A stretch of DNA of 64,000 nt, taken from Micromonospora sp. PLK6-60 (GTDB lineage Bacteria > Actinomycetota > Actinomycetes > Mycobacteriales > Micromonosporaceae). Below the pieces are notes generated by a model. It saw only the letters and a list, made by a program, of their open reading frames with translations, searched no databases and was not told the origin of the DNA. Location of the stretch: positions 372,001 through 436,000 of the forward strand of contig NZ_JAIOAA010000004.1 of the NCBI RefSeq assembly GCF_019890675.1. Reading direction: 5' to 3'. Position numbers and translations under genes: made by a program. Numbering within the stretch: the stretch's first letter is position 1; every line of letters starts with the position of its first letter. Shown in pieces: positions 7,609-17,064 of this stretch.

Positions 7609-8394
7609 ATGACCACCGTTGACCAGCCCACCGCCCTGCTGCCCGGCGACGTACGGATGCCGCTGCTCGGTTTCGGCACCTGGCAGGCCACCGGCCAGGC
7701 CGGGTACGACGCCGTGCTGGCCGCGCTGGACGCCGGCTACCGGCACATCGACACCGCCACCATGTACGGCAACGAGAAAGAGGTGGGCCGGGCGATCAAG
7801 GAGAGCGGGCTGCGCCGCGAGGACGTCTTCATCACCACCAAGCTGCCCCCGGACCGGGTCGGCCGGGAACGGGAGACGATCGAGGCGAGCCTGCGCGCGC
7901 TGGACACCGACCACGTGGACCTGTGGCTGATCCACTGGCCGCCGTCGTCGCCGGCGGACAACATCCCGGTCTGGCGGGAGCTGCTCGCCGCCCGGGAGGA
8001 GAACCTGACCCGGGCGGTCGGGGTGAGCAACTACTCGATCGCGCAGATCGACGAGCTGATCCAGGCGACCGAGGAGAACCCGGCGGTCAACCAGATCCGC
8101 TGGAGCCCCGCGTTGTACGACCGGCAGGTGCACGCCGCGCACCGGGACCGGGGGGTCGTGTTGGAGGGCTACAGCCCGTTCAAGACCAGCGACCTGGCCG
8201 ACCCGGTGCTGAGCCGGATCGCCGGCGCGCACGGCGTCTCCCCGGCGCAGGTGGTGCTGCGCTGGCACATCGACCACGAGATCGTGGTGATCCCGAAGTC
8301 GGTCACCCCGGACCGGATCCGGGCCAACGCCGACGTCTTCGGCTTCTCGCTCACCGCCGAGGAGATGCGCGACATCGACGCCCTCGGCGGCTGA
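7609..8394 (+). CDS. Aldo/keto reductase
   Basis: A 261-residue NADPH-dependent reductase with the AKR barrel. The catalytic tetrad is visible: Asp in GYRHIDTATMYGNE, Tyr in the same motif, Lys in FITTKLPPD and His in LWLIHWPP. The coenzyme-binding end VVIPKSVTPDRIRAN matches the family IPKS motif. It resembles the AKR5 group such as 2,5-diketo-gluconate reductases, but substrate is not predictable. The start at 7609 is preferred over an ATG at 7576 because the -10 box lies between the two. Followed by repeat copy D. Confidence 0.9.
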   Translation: MTTVDQPTALLPGDVRMPLLGFGTWQATGQAGYDAVLAALDAGYRHIDTATMYGNEKEVGRAIKESGLRREDVFITTKLPPDRVGRERETIEASLRALDTDHVDLWLIHWPPSSPADNIPVWRELLAAREENLTRAVGVSNYSIAQIDELIQATEENPAVNQIRWSPALYDRQVHAAHRDRGVVLEGYSPFKTSDLADPVLSRIAGAHGVSPAQVVLRWHIDHEIVVIPKSVTPDRIRANADVFGFSLTAEEMRDIDALGG

Positions 8395-8398
8395 GGTG

Positions 8399-8475
8399 CA
8401 AGGAGGGGCCCCCGCTTAACGCATTCGGTATAGGCGGGGGCCCCGCTTAACACATCTGCGTCAAGCGGGGCCCCG
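8399..8475 (+). repeat. Stop-anchored palindromic repeat, copy D (extended)
   Basis: About 77 bp starting five bases after the aldo/keto reductase stop codon. It begins AAGGAGGGGCCCCCG, continues CTTAACGCATTCGGTA (same core as copy B read from its stop), then two more GCGGGGCCCC arms, giving several alternative GC hairpins. It sits in the gap between two convergent genes. Confidence 0.7.
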
Positions 8476-8492
8476 GCGATCATTCGGACGGG

Positions 8493-9638
8493 TCAGGCCC
8501 GGGCGCAGGTGGTGCCGTTCAGGCTGAAGCTGCTCGGCGCGGAGTACGAGCCGCTGAGCGTCGCCTGGTAGCCGAAGTTGGTCGAGGCGCCGGGCGCCAG
8601 CGTGCCGTTGTAGCCGGCGTTGCGCGCGGTCACCGCCGACCCGCTCTGCGTCACGGTGGCGTTCCACGAGTTGGTGATGGTCTGCCCGCCGGGCAGGTTG
8701 TAGTTCAGCGTCCAGCCGTTGATGGTGCCGGAGCCGGTGTTGGTGATCGTCACCTCGGCGGTGAAGCCGTTGTTCCACACGTTGGTCGAGGTGTACTTCA
8801 CCGAGCAGGACGAGCTGCCGCTCGGCGGCGGGGTGGTGGGGTTCGGCGGGGGAGTGGTGGTCGGCGGCGGGTTGGTGCCGCCGGTGTTGACGCTCTGCGA
8901 GAACGAGTTCACCGCGAGGCCGACGCCGCCCTGCCACGGCTCGAAGCCGGCCTGGATGCTGGTCAGGTACCAGTCGTTGGTGATCGCGCCACGGTTGCGG
9001 GTGTCGTTGATGAACGCCATCGCGTCGAAGCTCAGGCTCGGGATCGGCGACGACGCGACGTACGAGATCACGTTGTTCGAGCCGTTGCTGCCCCGCCAGA
9101 CCTCCCAGGTGCGGCCGGCCACGCTGGCGCTGCCGACCGGGGAGCCGATCGGCTGGATGGAGCCCTGCCGGTTCAGCCAGATCATGATCTCCATCTGGTT
9201 CACCCCGTCCCGCTTGGGCGAGGGGTCGAGCCAGATGTCGTACGAGGCGTTGTAGGTGGCGCCGCTGACGTAGTTGTAGCTGATGCTGCCCGGCGCGCTG
9301 CTGATGTTCTTGACCTGGACCGGCAGGTTGGTGCCGGGCGAGCAGTTGGTGTAGTGGCACCCGAAGAAGATCGACGGGTACGACACCGGTGCGCCGTTGG
9401 TCGGCGCGACGCCGTCCTGGCGGGTGATGGAGAAGCCGGTCGAGGTGACGTTGATGCACTGCTGGGCGCTGGTGCCCCAGCGGTTGTTCTGCACCACGTA
9501 CCGGTTGCCGATGACGGTCGAGCCGTACTGTTCGCAGATCTGGGTGTCGGCCGAGGCGTTGCCGCCGAGGGCGACGGCGACGATCGTGCCGGCGGCCAGC
9601 AGGCCGGCGGCGGCGATGGCCCGGAGGGGACGTCTCAT
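8493..9638 (-). CDS. Secreted endoglucanase: GH12 catalytic domain plus CBM2
   Basis: A 381-residue exported cellulase. Residues 1-30 are a signal peptide ending ASA-D. Residues 31-250 are a glycoside hydrolase family 12 domain with the nucleophile glutamate in NQMEIMIWLN (Glu150) and the acid/base in GFEPWQGG (Glu233). A Pro/Thr linker follows (NPPPTTTPPPNPTTPPP), then a family 2 cellulose-binding module from Cys278 to the end, with paired terminal cysteines and tryptophans in STNVWNNGFT and NGWTLNYNL. It cuts internal beta-1,4-glucan bonds. AAGGAG lies six bases before the ATG. A CebR-type operator lies 52 bases upstream, suggesting induction by cellobiose. Confidence 0.95.
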   Translation of the reverse strand: MRRPLRAIAAAGLLAAGTIVAVALGGNASADTQICEQYGSTVIGNRYVVQNNRWGTSAQQCINVTSTGFSITRQDGVAPTNGAPVSYPSIFFGCHYTNCSPGTNLPVQVKNISSAPGSISYNYVSGATYNASYDIWLDPSPKRDGVNQMEIMIWLNRQGSIQPIGSPVGSASVAGRTWEVWRGSNGSNNVISYVASSPIPSLSFDAMAFINDTRNRGAITNDWYLTSIQAGFEPWQGGVGLAVNSFSQSVNTGGTNPPPTTTPPPNPTTPPPSGSSSCSVKYTSTNVWNNGFTAEVTITNTGSGTINGWTLNYNLPGGQTITNSWNATVTQSGSAVTARNAGYNGTLAPGASTNFGYQATLSGSYSAPSSFSLNGTTCARA

Positions 9639-9689
9639 GATGCTCCTTGGCTACGGCGTGGGCGCGCCGAACGGGTCGGGGGATACGGC

Positions 9690-9703
9690 CGGGAGCGCTC
9701 CCA
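9690..9703 (-). promoter_or_regulatory. CebR/CelR-type operator upstream of the cellulase
   Basis: CGGGAGCGCTCCCA differs at one end base from the TGGGAGCGCTCCCA palindrome bound by the LacI-family cellulose regulators CebR/CelR of Streptomyces and Thermobifida. It is 52 bases upstream of the cellulase start. Confidence 0.8.
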
Positions 9704-9938
9704 GGTTCAACCGACACATTTACATGCCTGAAACCGTTGCGCAACCGCGCCGGGTCCGGCCCGGCGCGGAACGGCTGGTGGCGGGCGGCCGATCGACGGC
9801 CCGGCCTGCGCTGACCTCCCCGGCGGGCGGCGGGGCGGCGCGCCGGGCGGGCCGATCGGCCCTGGCGTGCCGGCGGTCGCTCCGAGTAGTGTCTTGCCTC
9901 CGACGCGTTCCGAATCCCCTCCGGAGGCGTGCAACCCC

Positions 9939-11045
9939 ATGCGTGGTTCCCCCCTGCGCATCCTCGTCGTCGGCGCGGGCCTCGCCGGCCTCGCCGTGGC
10001 CCGAGCCCTGCGGCTGGCGGGCCTGCGGCCCGACGTCACCGAGAAGCTGCCCCCGTCCGAGCGACCCGATTTCGGCCTCTACCTGCCCGGCAACGCCGAA
10101 CGGGCGCTGCGCCGGCTCGACCTCGACGGCCCGGTACGCCGGCTCGGCCAGGTGATCCACCGCCAGCGCTTCCTCGACGCCACTGGCGCCCCGCTCTGCG
10201 AGGTCGACCTCGACGGGTTCTGGGGCGGGGTGGGGGAGTGCCGCGCCCTGCCCCACCGCGACCTGTACCGGGTGCTGCTGACCGGCGCCGGCGGCGCCGT
10301 CCGGCATGGCGCCGAGGTCAGCGCCGTGGAACCGCTGCCGGGACGCGTCGGGGTGACCTTCACCGACGGCACCGCCGCCGAGTACGACCTGGTCGTCGGC
10401 GCCGACGGGCCGCGCTCGTCGGTCCGCGCGCTGGCCGCCCTGGGCGGCCCGCCCCGCCCCGCCGGGCAGGTGGTCTACCGCAGCGTCGTGCGGGACGGGC
10501 CGGCGGTCGCGGACTGGACCGCCCTGCTCGGGCAGCGCGCCGGCTTCCTGGTGGTGCCGATCGGCGCGGGGCGGCTGCACTGCTATGCCGACGAGGCCGG
10601 CGGCACGCTGCCCGCCGACCCGAAGGCCCGGCTGCGGGAGGTCTTCAGCGGGTACGGCGGGCCGGTGCCCGAGGTGCTCGACGCCCTGGACGAGGTGCAC
10701 GTCGAGCTCTCCGACGAGGTCGAACTGGGCCGCTGGTCGCGGGGGCGGGTGCTGCTGGTGGGGGACGCCGCGCACGCCACCGCGCCCGCGCTGTCGCAGG
10801 GTGCCGCGATGGCCCTGGAGGACGCCGTGGTCCTGGCCGAGTCGCTGGCCGCCGCCGGCAGCGTCGAGGCCGCGCTGCTGGCGTACGAGAGTCGCCGCCG
10901 GCCGCGTACCCGGTGGGTGCGGGACCGGACCCGGGACCGCAACCGGACCCGGGACGTCCCGCCGGCGCTGCGCGATCCGTTGCTGCGCGGGCGCGGCGGG
11001 CGGATCTTCCAGGAGCACTACCGACTCCTGGTCGGCCCGCTCTGA
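9939..11045 (+). CDS. FAD-dependent monooxygenase (aromatic hydroxylase family)
   Basis: A 368-residue flavoprotein of the PHBH-like monooxygenase family. It shows the N-terminal dinucleotide motif [17 protein letters not shown], the DG motif [14 protein letters not shown] near residue 155, and the second FAD motif [26 protein letters not shown] near residue 275. Family members hydroxylate aromatic or polyketide substrates with NAD(P)H and oxygen; the substrate is unknown and no biosynthetic genes adjoin. The C-terminus is rich in Arg (TRDRNRTRD). The ATG at 9939 follows a CCGGAGG ribosome site. A longer frame upstream lacks conservation. Confidence 0.88.
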   Translation: MRGSPLRILVVGAGLAGLAVARALRLAGLRPDVTEKLPPSERPDFGLYLPGNAERALRRLDLDGPVRRLGQVIHRQRFLDATGAPLCEVDLDGFWGGVGECRALPHRDLYRVLLTGAGGAVRHGAEVSAVEPLPGRVGVTFTDGTAAEYDLVVGADGPRSSVRALAALGGPPRPAGQVVYRSVVRDGPAVADWTALLGQRAGFLVVPIGAGRLHCYADEAGGTLPADPKARLREVFSGYGGPVPEVLDALDEVHVELSDEVELGRWSRGRVLLVGDAAHATAPALSQGAAMALEDAVVLAESLAAAGSVEAALLAYESRRRPRTRWVRDRTRDRNRTRDVPPALRDPLLRGRGGRIFQEHYRLLVGPL

Positions 11046-11184
11046 GCGCGTACGGCGCGCCGCGATCCTCCCACGCGACCCCGTTCAGCACTGCCACCTG
11101 CCGGGGACTATCCTCCTTGCGGATGACGGCTGCGCAGATGATCAGCGCGTGCCGAGCGGGACAACCCAGAACCGGAGGCCACTC

Positions 11185-12942
11185 GTGACCACCGTCGCAC
11201 CCAAGCCGGTCGTGACCCGGCCCTGGCCGGTCCGCGAGCCGGTCAAGGGGTCGGCCCTCGCGCGGCTGCTGCGCACCACGGACGCGAAGCAGATCGGGAT
11301 CATGTACATGGTCACCGCGTTCGCGTTCTTCATGATCGGCGGCCTGATGGCGCTGATCATGCGTGCCGAGCTGGCACGCCCGGGCCTGCAGTTCCTCTCC
11401 CCGGAGCAGTACAACCAGCTCTTCACCATGCACGGCACGATCATGCTGCTGTTCTTTGCGACGCCGATCGTGTTCGCCTTCGGCAACTACGTCGTGCCGC
11501 TGCAGATCGGCGCGCCCGACGTGTCGTTCCCCCGGCTGAACGCCTTCGCCTACTGGCTCTACCTCTTCGGCGGCACCATGGCCACCGCGGGCTTCGTCGC
11601 CCCGGGCGGCGCCGCCGACTTCGGCTGGTTCGCGTACGTGCCGCTGAGCAACGTGCAGCACTCGCCGGGTGTGGGCGCCAACATGTGGATCGTCGGTCTG
11701 GCCATCTCCGGTCTGGGCACCATCCTCGGCGCGGTCAACATGATCACCACGATCCTGACCCTGCGCGCCCCCGGCATGACCATGTTCCGGATGCCGATCT
11801 TCACCTGGAACCTGCTGGTCACCAGCCTGCTGGCGATTCTGGTCTTCCCGCTGCTGGCCGCCGCGCTCTTCGCGCTCGCCGCGGACCGCCTGCTCGGCGC
11901 CCACGTGTACGACCCGGCCACCGGCGGGCCGATGCTCTGGCAGCACCTGTTCTGGTTCTTCGGGCACCCCGAGGTGTACATCATCGCGCTGCCGTTCTTC
12001 GGCATCATCTCCGAGATCATCCCGGTCTTCTCCCGGAAGCCGATCTTCGGCTACAAGGGCCTGGTCGCCGCCACCATCGCCATCGCCGCGCTGTCGATGA
12101 GCGTCTGGGCGCACCACATGTTCGCCACCGGCCAGGTGCTGCTGCCGTTCTTCAGCTTCCTGAGCTTCCTGATCGCCGTGCCGACCGGCATGAAGTTCTT
12201 CAACTGGATCGGCACCATGTGGCGGGGCCAGGTGAGCTTCGAGTCGCCGATGCTCTTCTCGATCGGCTTCCTGGTCACCTTCCTCTTCGGCGGCCTCACC
12301 GGCGTGCTGCTGGCCAGCCCGCCGCTGGACTTCCACCTGTCCGACTCGTACTTCGTGGTGGCGCACTTCCACTACGTGCTGTTCGGCACGATCGTGTTCG
12401 CCGTCTTCGCCGGCATCTACTTCTGGTTCCCGAAGATGTTCGGCCGGATGATGGACGAGCGGCTCGCCAAGATCCACTTCTGGCTGACCATGATCGGCTT
12501 CCACACCACCTTCCTGGTGCAGCACTGGCTCGGCGCCGAGGGCTTCCCCCGCCGGTACGCCGACTACCTGCCGGGTGACGGCTTCACCGGGCTGAACATG
12601 CTCTCCACCGTCGGCGCGTTCGTCACCGGCATCTCGACGCTGCCGTTCATCTACAACTGCTGGAAGTCGTACAAGGCCGGCCCGGTGGTCGAGGTCGACG
12701 ACCCGTGGGGTCACGGCAACTCGCTGGAGTGGGCGACCAGCTCGCCGCCGCCGCTGCGCAACTTCGACCGGATGCCCCGGATCCGCTCCGAGCGGCCGGC
12801 GTTCGACCTGAAGTTCCCGGAGCTGGCCGCCGGCCGGAGCCTGGCCGGCCCGCCGGAGGGCGGCGCCAAGCCGCTGAGCCGGGAGTCCAACGGTGGCGCC
12901 AGCTACCAGGAGGACACCGACACCACCGTCGAGCGGAACTGA
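11185..12942 (+). CDS. ctaD: Cytochrome c oxidase subunit I
   Basis: The 585-residue catalytic subunit of aa3-type cytochrome c oxidase, a membrane protein of about 12 helices. Seen are the heme a ligand in [15 protein letters not shown] (His83), the D-channel region [16 protein letters not shown], the CuB/cross-linked Tyr motif [17 protein letters not shown], the HH pair in [12 protein letters not shown], and [10 protein letters not shown] with the heme ligands. The long hydrophilic C-terminal tail after residue 500 is typical of actinobacteria. Other subunits are not in the window, so this is a stand-alone gene. GTG start at 11185 is set by the CCGGAGG site seven bases upstream. A strong hairpin terminator follows. 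Confidence 0.96.
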   Translation: MTTVAPKPVVTRPWPVREPVKGSALARLLRTTDAKQIGIMYMVTAFAFFMIGGLMALIMRAELARPGLQFLSPEQYNQLFTMHGTIMLLFFATPIVFAFGNYVVPLQIGAPDVSFPRLNAFAYWLYLFGGTMATAGFVAPGGAADFGWFAYVPLSNVQHSPGVGANMWIVGLAISGLGTILGAVNMITTILTLRAPGMTMFRMPIFTWNLLVTSLLAILVFPLLAAALFALAADRLLGAHVYDPATGGPMLWQHLFWFFGHPEVYIIALPFFGIISEIIPVFSRKPIFGYKGLVAATIAIAALSMSVWAHHMFATGQVLLPFFSFLSFLIAVPTGMKFFNWIGTMWRGQVSFESPMLFSIGFLVTFLFGGLTGVLLASPPLDFHLSDSYFVVAHFHYVLFGTIVFAVFAGIYFWFPKMFGRMMDERLAKIHFWLTMIGFHTTFLVQHWLGAEGFPRRYADYLPGDGFTGLNMLSTVGAFVTGISTLPFIYNCWKSYKAGPVVEVDDPWGHGNSLEWATSSPPPLRNFDRMPRIRSERPAFDLKFPELAAGRSLAGPPEGGAKPLSRESNGGASYQEDTDTTVERN

Positions 12943-12958
12943 CCCGCGCCACGACGTC

Positions 12959-13002
12959 CGACGGGCGCCGCCCCCCCAGCACCTGGGGAGCGGCGCCCGT
13001 CG
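12959..13002. terminator. Bidirectional hairpin terminator
   Basis: A perfect 13-bp stem (CGACGGGCGCCGC paired with GCGGCGCCCGTCG) with an 18-base loop that can itself pair. It lies between the convergent ctaD and hydrolase genes; there is no T-tract, as usual in actinomycetes. Confidence 0.75.
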
Positions 13003-13022
13003 CCGTTAGGGTGCGCCGGGGC

Positions 13023-13787
13023 TCAGGCCGGCGGCGCGTGCTCGGTGAGGAAAGCGGCCAGCTTCTCGCGGAGGTCGGCGTCGCCGGTGCCCGGGTTGAC
13101 CAGGCTCACCCCGTGCGCGACGGACGGGGCGAGCACCAGCTCCCGCGCGGCGGTCTTCGGAGTGGTCTCGTACAGCCGGCGGGTGGACTCCGCGAAGCTC
13201 GTCTCCTGCTCGCCGACGCCGTAGAAGACCGGGACGGTGATCTTCGGGGTGGCCGCCGCGGCGTCCGCGTCGCCGTACCCGGCCGGCGGGGAGAGGGCGA
13301 CGACCGCGACCGCCGCCGGGTCCAGCGTCGGCGTCGCGGCCAGCACGGCGCTGCCGCCCATCGACGCGCCGACCAGCACGATCTTCGCGGCCCCCTCGGC
13401 GCGCAGGGCGGCCGCCGCCGCCTCGACCTGGCGGGCCATCGGCACCCCGTTGCCCAGCGAGACACCGGACCCGAGGAAGTCGAAGGCGAGCACCCGGTAG
13501 CCCCGGTCGATCAGCTCGCGCCCGTAGGGCAGCCACTGGCAGACGTCGCCGGCCGCCTGATGCGCCAGCACCACGCCCGTCGAGCCGGACCCCAGCACGA
13601 CCCCGCCCAGCTCGGCGCCCACCTCGTCGCCGAAGACGACCTGCTGGCCGCCCTCGGTCAGCTCGGGGCAGGCGGCGCCCGCGCTCAGCCCGGTCGGCTC
13701 CGGCTCCGGCTTCGGCTCGCTGGCGCAGGCGGCGGCCACCCCGACGACGAGGGTGGCGGCGAGCAGGGACAGGGCGCGGCGTCTCAT
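13023..13787 (-). CDS. Alpha/beta hydrolase, predicted lipoprotein
   Basis: A 254-residue exported hydrolase. The N-terminus has a lipobox (LVVGVAAAC, Cys about residue 21) followed by an acidic Pro/Glu spacer, so it is probably anchored to the outer face of the membrane. The domain has the nucleophile elbow VGASMGGSAVL, a preceding DFLGSG segment and a final histidine in PSVAHGVSLV; the acid residue is likely in FYGVGEQET. It resembles dienelactone hydrolase/esterase-like proteins; the substrate is unknown. GAGGAG precedes the ATG. A CebR-like palindrome lies 21 bases upstream, hinting at co-regulation with cellulose genes. Confidence 0.8.
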   Translation of the reverse strand: MRRRALSLLAATLVVGVAAACASEPKPEPEPTGLSAGAACPELTEGGQQVVFGDEVGAELGGVVLGSGSTGVVLAHQAAGDVCQWLPYGRELIDRGYRVLAFDFLGSGVSLGNGVPMARQVEAAAAALRAEGAAKIVLVGASMGGSAVLAATPTLDPAAVAVVALSPPAGYGDADAAAATPKITVPVFYGVGEQETSFAESTRRLYETTPKTAARELVLAPSVAHGVSLVNPGTGDADLREKLAAFLTEHAPPA

Positions 13788-13807
13788 GGCGGCTCCTCGG
13801 CGGTCGG

Positions 13808-13821
13808 TGGAAGCGCTCCCA
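13808..13821 (-). promoter_or_regulatory. CebR-like operator upstream of hydrolase lipoprotein
   Basis: TGGAAGCGCTCCCA, one mismatch from TGGGAGCGCTCCCA, centred about 27 bases before the hydrolase start. Other LacI-family repressors use similar AGCGCT centres. Confidence 0.55.
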
Positions 13822-13881
13822 TCGTCGCCTGCGGAGCGCCCGCTGTACCGACCCGGTCGCCGGTTCCGTGGCGAAACTGTT

Positions 13882-13930
13882 ACCGCCCGTCAGCGCCGCC
13901 CCCGCTGGGGGGACGGCGCTGACGGGCGGT
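13882..13930 (-). terminator. Strong hairpin terminator after the M28 peptidase gene
   Basis: A perfect 17-bp stem (ACCGCCCGTCAGCGCCG with its complement at 13914-13930) and a 15-base loop, 47 bases past the peptidase stop codon on the minus strand. Confidence 0.75.
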
Positions 13931-13977
13931 GCGACCCGTCCGTGGCGTCAGCTCCGGACACCGCGGGCGGGAGCGGC

Positions 13978-15411
13978 TCAGCGAGCCGTCGCGTACATCG
14001 CGCAGCCGATCAGCTCGAGCGAGACCTGCAGCCGCTCCAGGCTGATGTTCTTGGCGATGGTGTCCGCCGGCGTGTGGTACGGCGGCTCCAGCAGCGCCGG
14101 GGTCTCCTCGCCCCGCCAGGAGAAGTTCGCGCTGGCGATGCCGACCTCCTGGAAGGACTGGTGGTCGCTGGAACCGCGCAGCGTCACCGGCGAGATCCGC
14201 GAGTCGTAGCCGAGCCGGGCGGCGGCGGCCGACACCTCGTCGGTAGCCCGGTTGGCCTGGCCGGTGAAGGAGAGCAGCCAGTACCGGGTCGCCGGGTCCC
14301 AGCTGGTGGCGACCATGTCGTTCTGGTAGACCGCGAGGAACCGGTCCCGCTCGGCCTGCGGCAGCTGGGCGACGTGGTAGCGGGAGCCGATCAGCCCCTG
14401 CTCCTCCGACCCCCACAGGGCGAACCGGATGGTGGCGTCCACCGGGATCGCCCGCAGCACGCGCGCCAGTTCGAGGCAGAGCACCGTGCCGGAGCCGTCG
14501 TCGTTGGCGCCGGGCGCGCCGATCACCGAGTCGTAGTGGGCGCTGACCATGACCACCGGCCCGTCGGCGCCGGCCCGCCCGACCCGCTCCCCGATCACGT
14601 TGTGCGAGGTCAGGCCGCGGTGCGCGGAGGTCGCCACACTGAGCGTGTACCGGCCGGCGGCAGCCATCGCGCGCAGCCGCTCCTTCTGCACCTGGGCCAC
14701 CCCGACCACCGGGATCGGCACCGGCGAGCTGGCCGAGCCGGGCAGGGTCGGCGAGAACGCCGACGCGCTACGCGGGTACGCCTGGTCCGCCGGCAGGAAG
14801 ACGACGGCGGCGGCGCCCCGGGCCACGGCGGTGGCGACCAGTTGCTCGCGCTGCGCCGCCACGTAGTCGACGAGCACGACGCGCCCGGTGACCTCCGCCG
14901 GGTAGTTCGCGGGGGCGCCCGCGCCGACGTCCACCACGTCGCCGCTGACGCTGGTGTCCAGCGCGGCGTGCGGCGAGGCGCCGACCTGCCAGCACAGGTC
15001 GGCGGGGAGGCCGGTCGGCGAGTCGAGCTGGGCGAGGAACTTGTCCGCGACGGCGAACGGCTGCAACTGGGTGTCGTAGCCCAGGTGGTCCAGCTGCCGG
15101 GCGATGTAGTCGGCGGCGCGGCGCTCGGAGGCCGTACCCCCGATCCGGGGGCCGATGTCCTCGCTGAGCACCCGCAGGTGCGACAGCGCCCGCTCGGCCG
15201 AGACCTGGGCGATGATCTTCCGATCGTCCGGGGTGAGGGCCGGCGGCCGGACGGCACCGGGCCGCTGGTCGGTGGCCGCCCAGGCCGGCGCGGGCAGAGC
15301 GACGGTGGCGGCACCGCCGAGGGCGACGGTGAGCATCCGCCGGCGGGTCACCGCGGAACGCGACGAGTCGGCCGAAGGGCTGGCGGGGTGTCCGCTGTGG
15401 TTGGTGGTCAA
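13978..15411 (-). CDS. Tat-exported M28 family aminopeptidase
   Basis: A 477-residue zinc peptidase. The N-terminus carries a twin-arginine signal (TRRRMLTVALGGAATVAL, cleavage near AWA-A). A PA (protease-associated) insert covers about residues 150-260, followed by the M28 catalytic domain with metal ligands in VSAHYDSV, GANDDGSG, WGSEEQGL, YQNDMV and PYHTPADT. Relatives cleave N-terminal amino acids from peptides outside the cell. The likely start is a TTG at 15411, preceded by AGGAGGAG with seven-base spacing; no ATG or GTG fits. Upstream is a tandem repeat array; downstream a strong hairpin. Confidence 0.88.
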   Translation of the reverse strand: MTTNHSGHPASPSADSSRSAVTRRRMLTVALGGAATVALPAPAWAATDQRPGAVRPPALTPDDRKIIAQVSAERALSHLRVLSEDIGPRIGGTASERRAADYIARQLDHLGYDTQLQPFAVADKFLAQLDSPTGLPADLCWQVGASPHAALDTSVSGDVVDVGAGAPANYPAEVTGRVVLVDYVAAQREQLVATAVARGAAAVVFLPADQAYPRSASAFSPTLPGSASSPVPIPVVGVAQVQKERLRAMAAAGRYTLSVATSAHRGLTSHNVIGERVGRAGADGPVVMVSAHYDSVIGAPGANDDGSGTVLCLELARVLRAIPVDATIRFALWGSEEQGLIGSRYHVAQLPQAERDRFLAVYQNDMVATSWDPATRYWLLSFTGQANRATDEVSAAAARLGYDSRISPVTLRGSSDHQSFQEVGIASANFSWRGEETPALLEPPYHTPADTIAKNISLERLQVSLELIGCAMYATAR

Positions 15412-15745
15412 GGGGTTCTCCTCCTGATCCAGGGCTGAGCCCGGTGCGACCGATGGGTGACCGGGCTCACAGGCCCCCGACGCTATCCCGAAGCCAGCAA
15501 AAGGCCAAGATCCAAATCGGACGTCACCCTGGTCACGCCGCCATCGCCGTCGCCATCGCCGTCGCCATCGGGCGGAAAGCCCGACATGCCGCATGTCGCG
15601 CCGTCGTCGTCCGGGTAGGGCCCGACGTGCCGCATGTCGGGCCGTCGTCGTCGGGGGAGGGCCCGGCGTGCGGCATGTCGCGCCATCGTCGTCGGGGGAG
15701 GGCCCGGCATGCCGCATGTCGGGCCGTCGTGCGTTGGGGTGGCGG
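15412..15745. other. Repeat-rich intergenic region
   Basis: 334 bases between the MFS gene and the M28 peptidase gene, both on the minus strand. It holds a short run of CCATCGCCGT units (15541-15570), the 41-bp tandem array (15579-15739) and the peptidase ribosome site. Open frames across it are low-complexity and look non-coding. Confidence 0.6.
15579..15739. repeat. 41-bp tandem repeat with palindromic core, about 3.9 copies
   Basis: Units start at 15579, 15620, 15661 and 15702. Each has a core like CCCGACATGCCGCATGTCGG, an inverted repeat of CCCGACATG/CATGTCGGG type, then a GTCGTCGTCGGGGGAGG spacer. Substitutions between units partly preserve the pairing. A related single core occurs at 55839-55858. 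Confidence 0.85.
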
Positions 15746-16999
15746 TCAGCGGGCGGCCGGCTCCAGGCCGGGTGCGGCGAGTGGCTCCTGGTCGGGTGCG
15801 GCGGGCGGGCCATCGTCGGGGGTGCCGGCGGCCGCGCGGCGGCGGCGCAACTCGACCGGGAGCACCAGCAGCGTCACCACCAGGCCCACCGCGCCCGTCA
15901 CGGCGAAGCCCCAGAACGGCGTCGAGGCGTCGATCACCGCCCCGGCCAGCGGGGCGCCCAGCGCGATCCCGACGGTGACCGCCGAGCCGTGCAGGCCGAT
16001 GGCGACCCCGCGCACCCCGGCCGGCGCGAGCCGGCTGACCGCGTCGGAGGTGGCGGCGAGGGTCGGGGCGCAGAGCGCGCCGGCCGGGATCAGGGCCAGG
16101 CAGAGCAGCCACCAGTGGCCGCCGCCGAAGCCGACCGGGATGGTGCACAGGCTCAGCGCGGCGGCTAGCGCGAGCGGCGAGACCGGCCGGCTGGCCGTCC
16201 CGTACGCGAAGCCGCCCAGCAGCGACGCGACCGCCCAGATGGCGAGCACGGCGCCGGTCCAACCCACCTCACCGCCGGCCCGCAGCACGGCGACCACCGC
16301 GACGTCGGTGCCGCCGAGGACCAGCGTGGCGGCGGCGCTGACCGCCAGCACGGCCAGCAGCCGGGGGGTCAGCCACTCGCGCCGGGGCACCCGGGCCGGT
16401 GGCCCGGCGGCCTCGCCGGCACTGCGGACGGGCGGGTTGAGCACCAGCAGGGCGAGGCCGGAGGCGACGATGCCCGCGCCCACCGCCCAGAGTGTGCCGC
16501 GCGGGGAGAAGCCGGTGGCCAGCGCCACCGCGAGCGCCGGGCCGGCCATGAACGACAGCTCCACCGACATCGAGTCCAGCGCGTACGCCGGGCGGCGCTG
16601 GCTCTCCGGCACCAGCGCGGCGATCGACTGCCGGATCACCGAGAAGACCGGCAGCGCCAGCAGCCCGGCGAGGAACGCCGCGGGCAGCAGCAGTGGATAG
16701 CTCAGCACGGGGGCGGCCGCCCAGAAGACCGCCTCGGCGGCGGTGGTCAGGGCCAGCACCGGCCGCAGGCCCCGCCGGTCGACGAGCCGGCCGAGCAGCG
16801 GGGCGCCCAGCGCCGAGCCGATGGTCAGCGCCGCGCCGACCAGACCGGCGGCGCCGTAGCCGCGGCCCAGGTCGAGCACCACGAAGAAGGTGAGCGCGAC
16901 CCCGGTCATGGTGAACGGGATGCGGGCGGCCACCGACGCCAGCAGCAACGAGCGCAAGCCGGGCAGGGCGAGCGCCCGCCGGTAAGGCGTCAAGTTCAT
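15746..16999 (-). CDS. MFS transporter
   Basis: A 417-residue major facilitator with 12 predicted membrane helices and the loop 2-3 motif GAPLLGRLVDRRGLRPVL. Layout resembles drug/solute exporters with a second-half repeat at GAPLAGAVID. The C-terminal 40 residues are a hydrophilic Pro/Ala tail. The substrate is unknown. A GGAGG ribosome site precedes the ATG at 16999. It stands alone between pncA and the repeat region. Confidence 0.88.
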   Translation of the reverse strand: MNLTPYRRALALPGLRSLLLASVAARIPFTMTGVALTFFVVLDLGRGYGAAGLVGAALTIGSALGAPLLGRLVDRRGLRPVLALTTAAEAVFWAAAPVLSYPLLLPAAFLAGLLALPVFSVIRQSIAALVPESQRRPAYALDSMSVELSFMAGPALAVALATGFSPRGTLWAVGAGIVASGLALLVLNPPVRSAGEAAGPPARVPRREWLTPRLLAVLAVSAAATLVLGGTDVAVVAVLRAGGEVGWTGAVLAIWAVASLLGGFAYGTASRPVSPLALAAALSLCTIPVGFGGGHWWLLCLALIPAGALCAPTLAATSDAVSRLAPAGVRGVAIGLHGSAVTVGIALGAPLAGAVIDASTPFWGFAVTGAVGLVVTLLVLPVELRRRRAAAGTPDDGPPAAPDQEPLAAPGLEPAAR

Positions 17000-17064
17000 C
17001 GTGGTCCGTACCTCCGGCCGTCATCCTCGGCCCGGGGTACGACAACGGCAAGCGGTTTGCCGCC

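Noticed and set aside
11142..12714. Long minus-strand frames opposite ctaD
   Set aside because: ctaD has all heme and copper ligands on the plus strand; the antisense frames are composition artefacts.
13808..13821. Second cellulase gene under CebR control
   Set aside because: The gene behind this operator encodes an alpha/beta hydrolase lipoprotein, not a glycosidase.
15579..15739. CRISPR array
   Set aside because: Units are contiguous and near-identical, with no unique spacers, and no cas genes are nearby.
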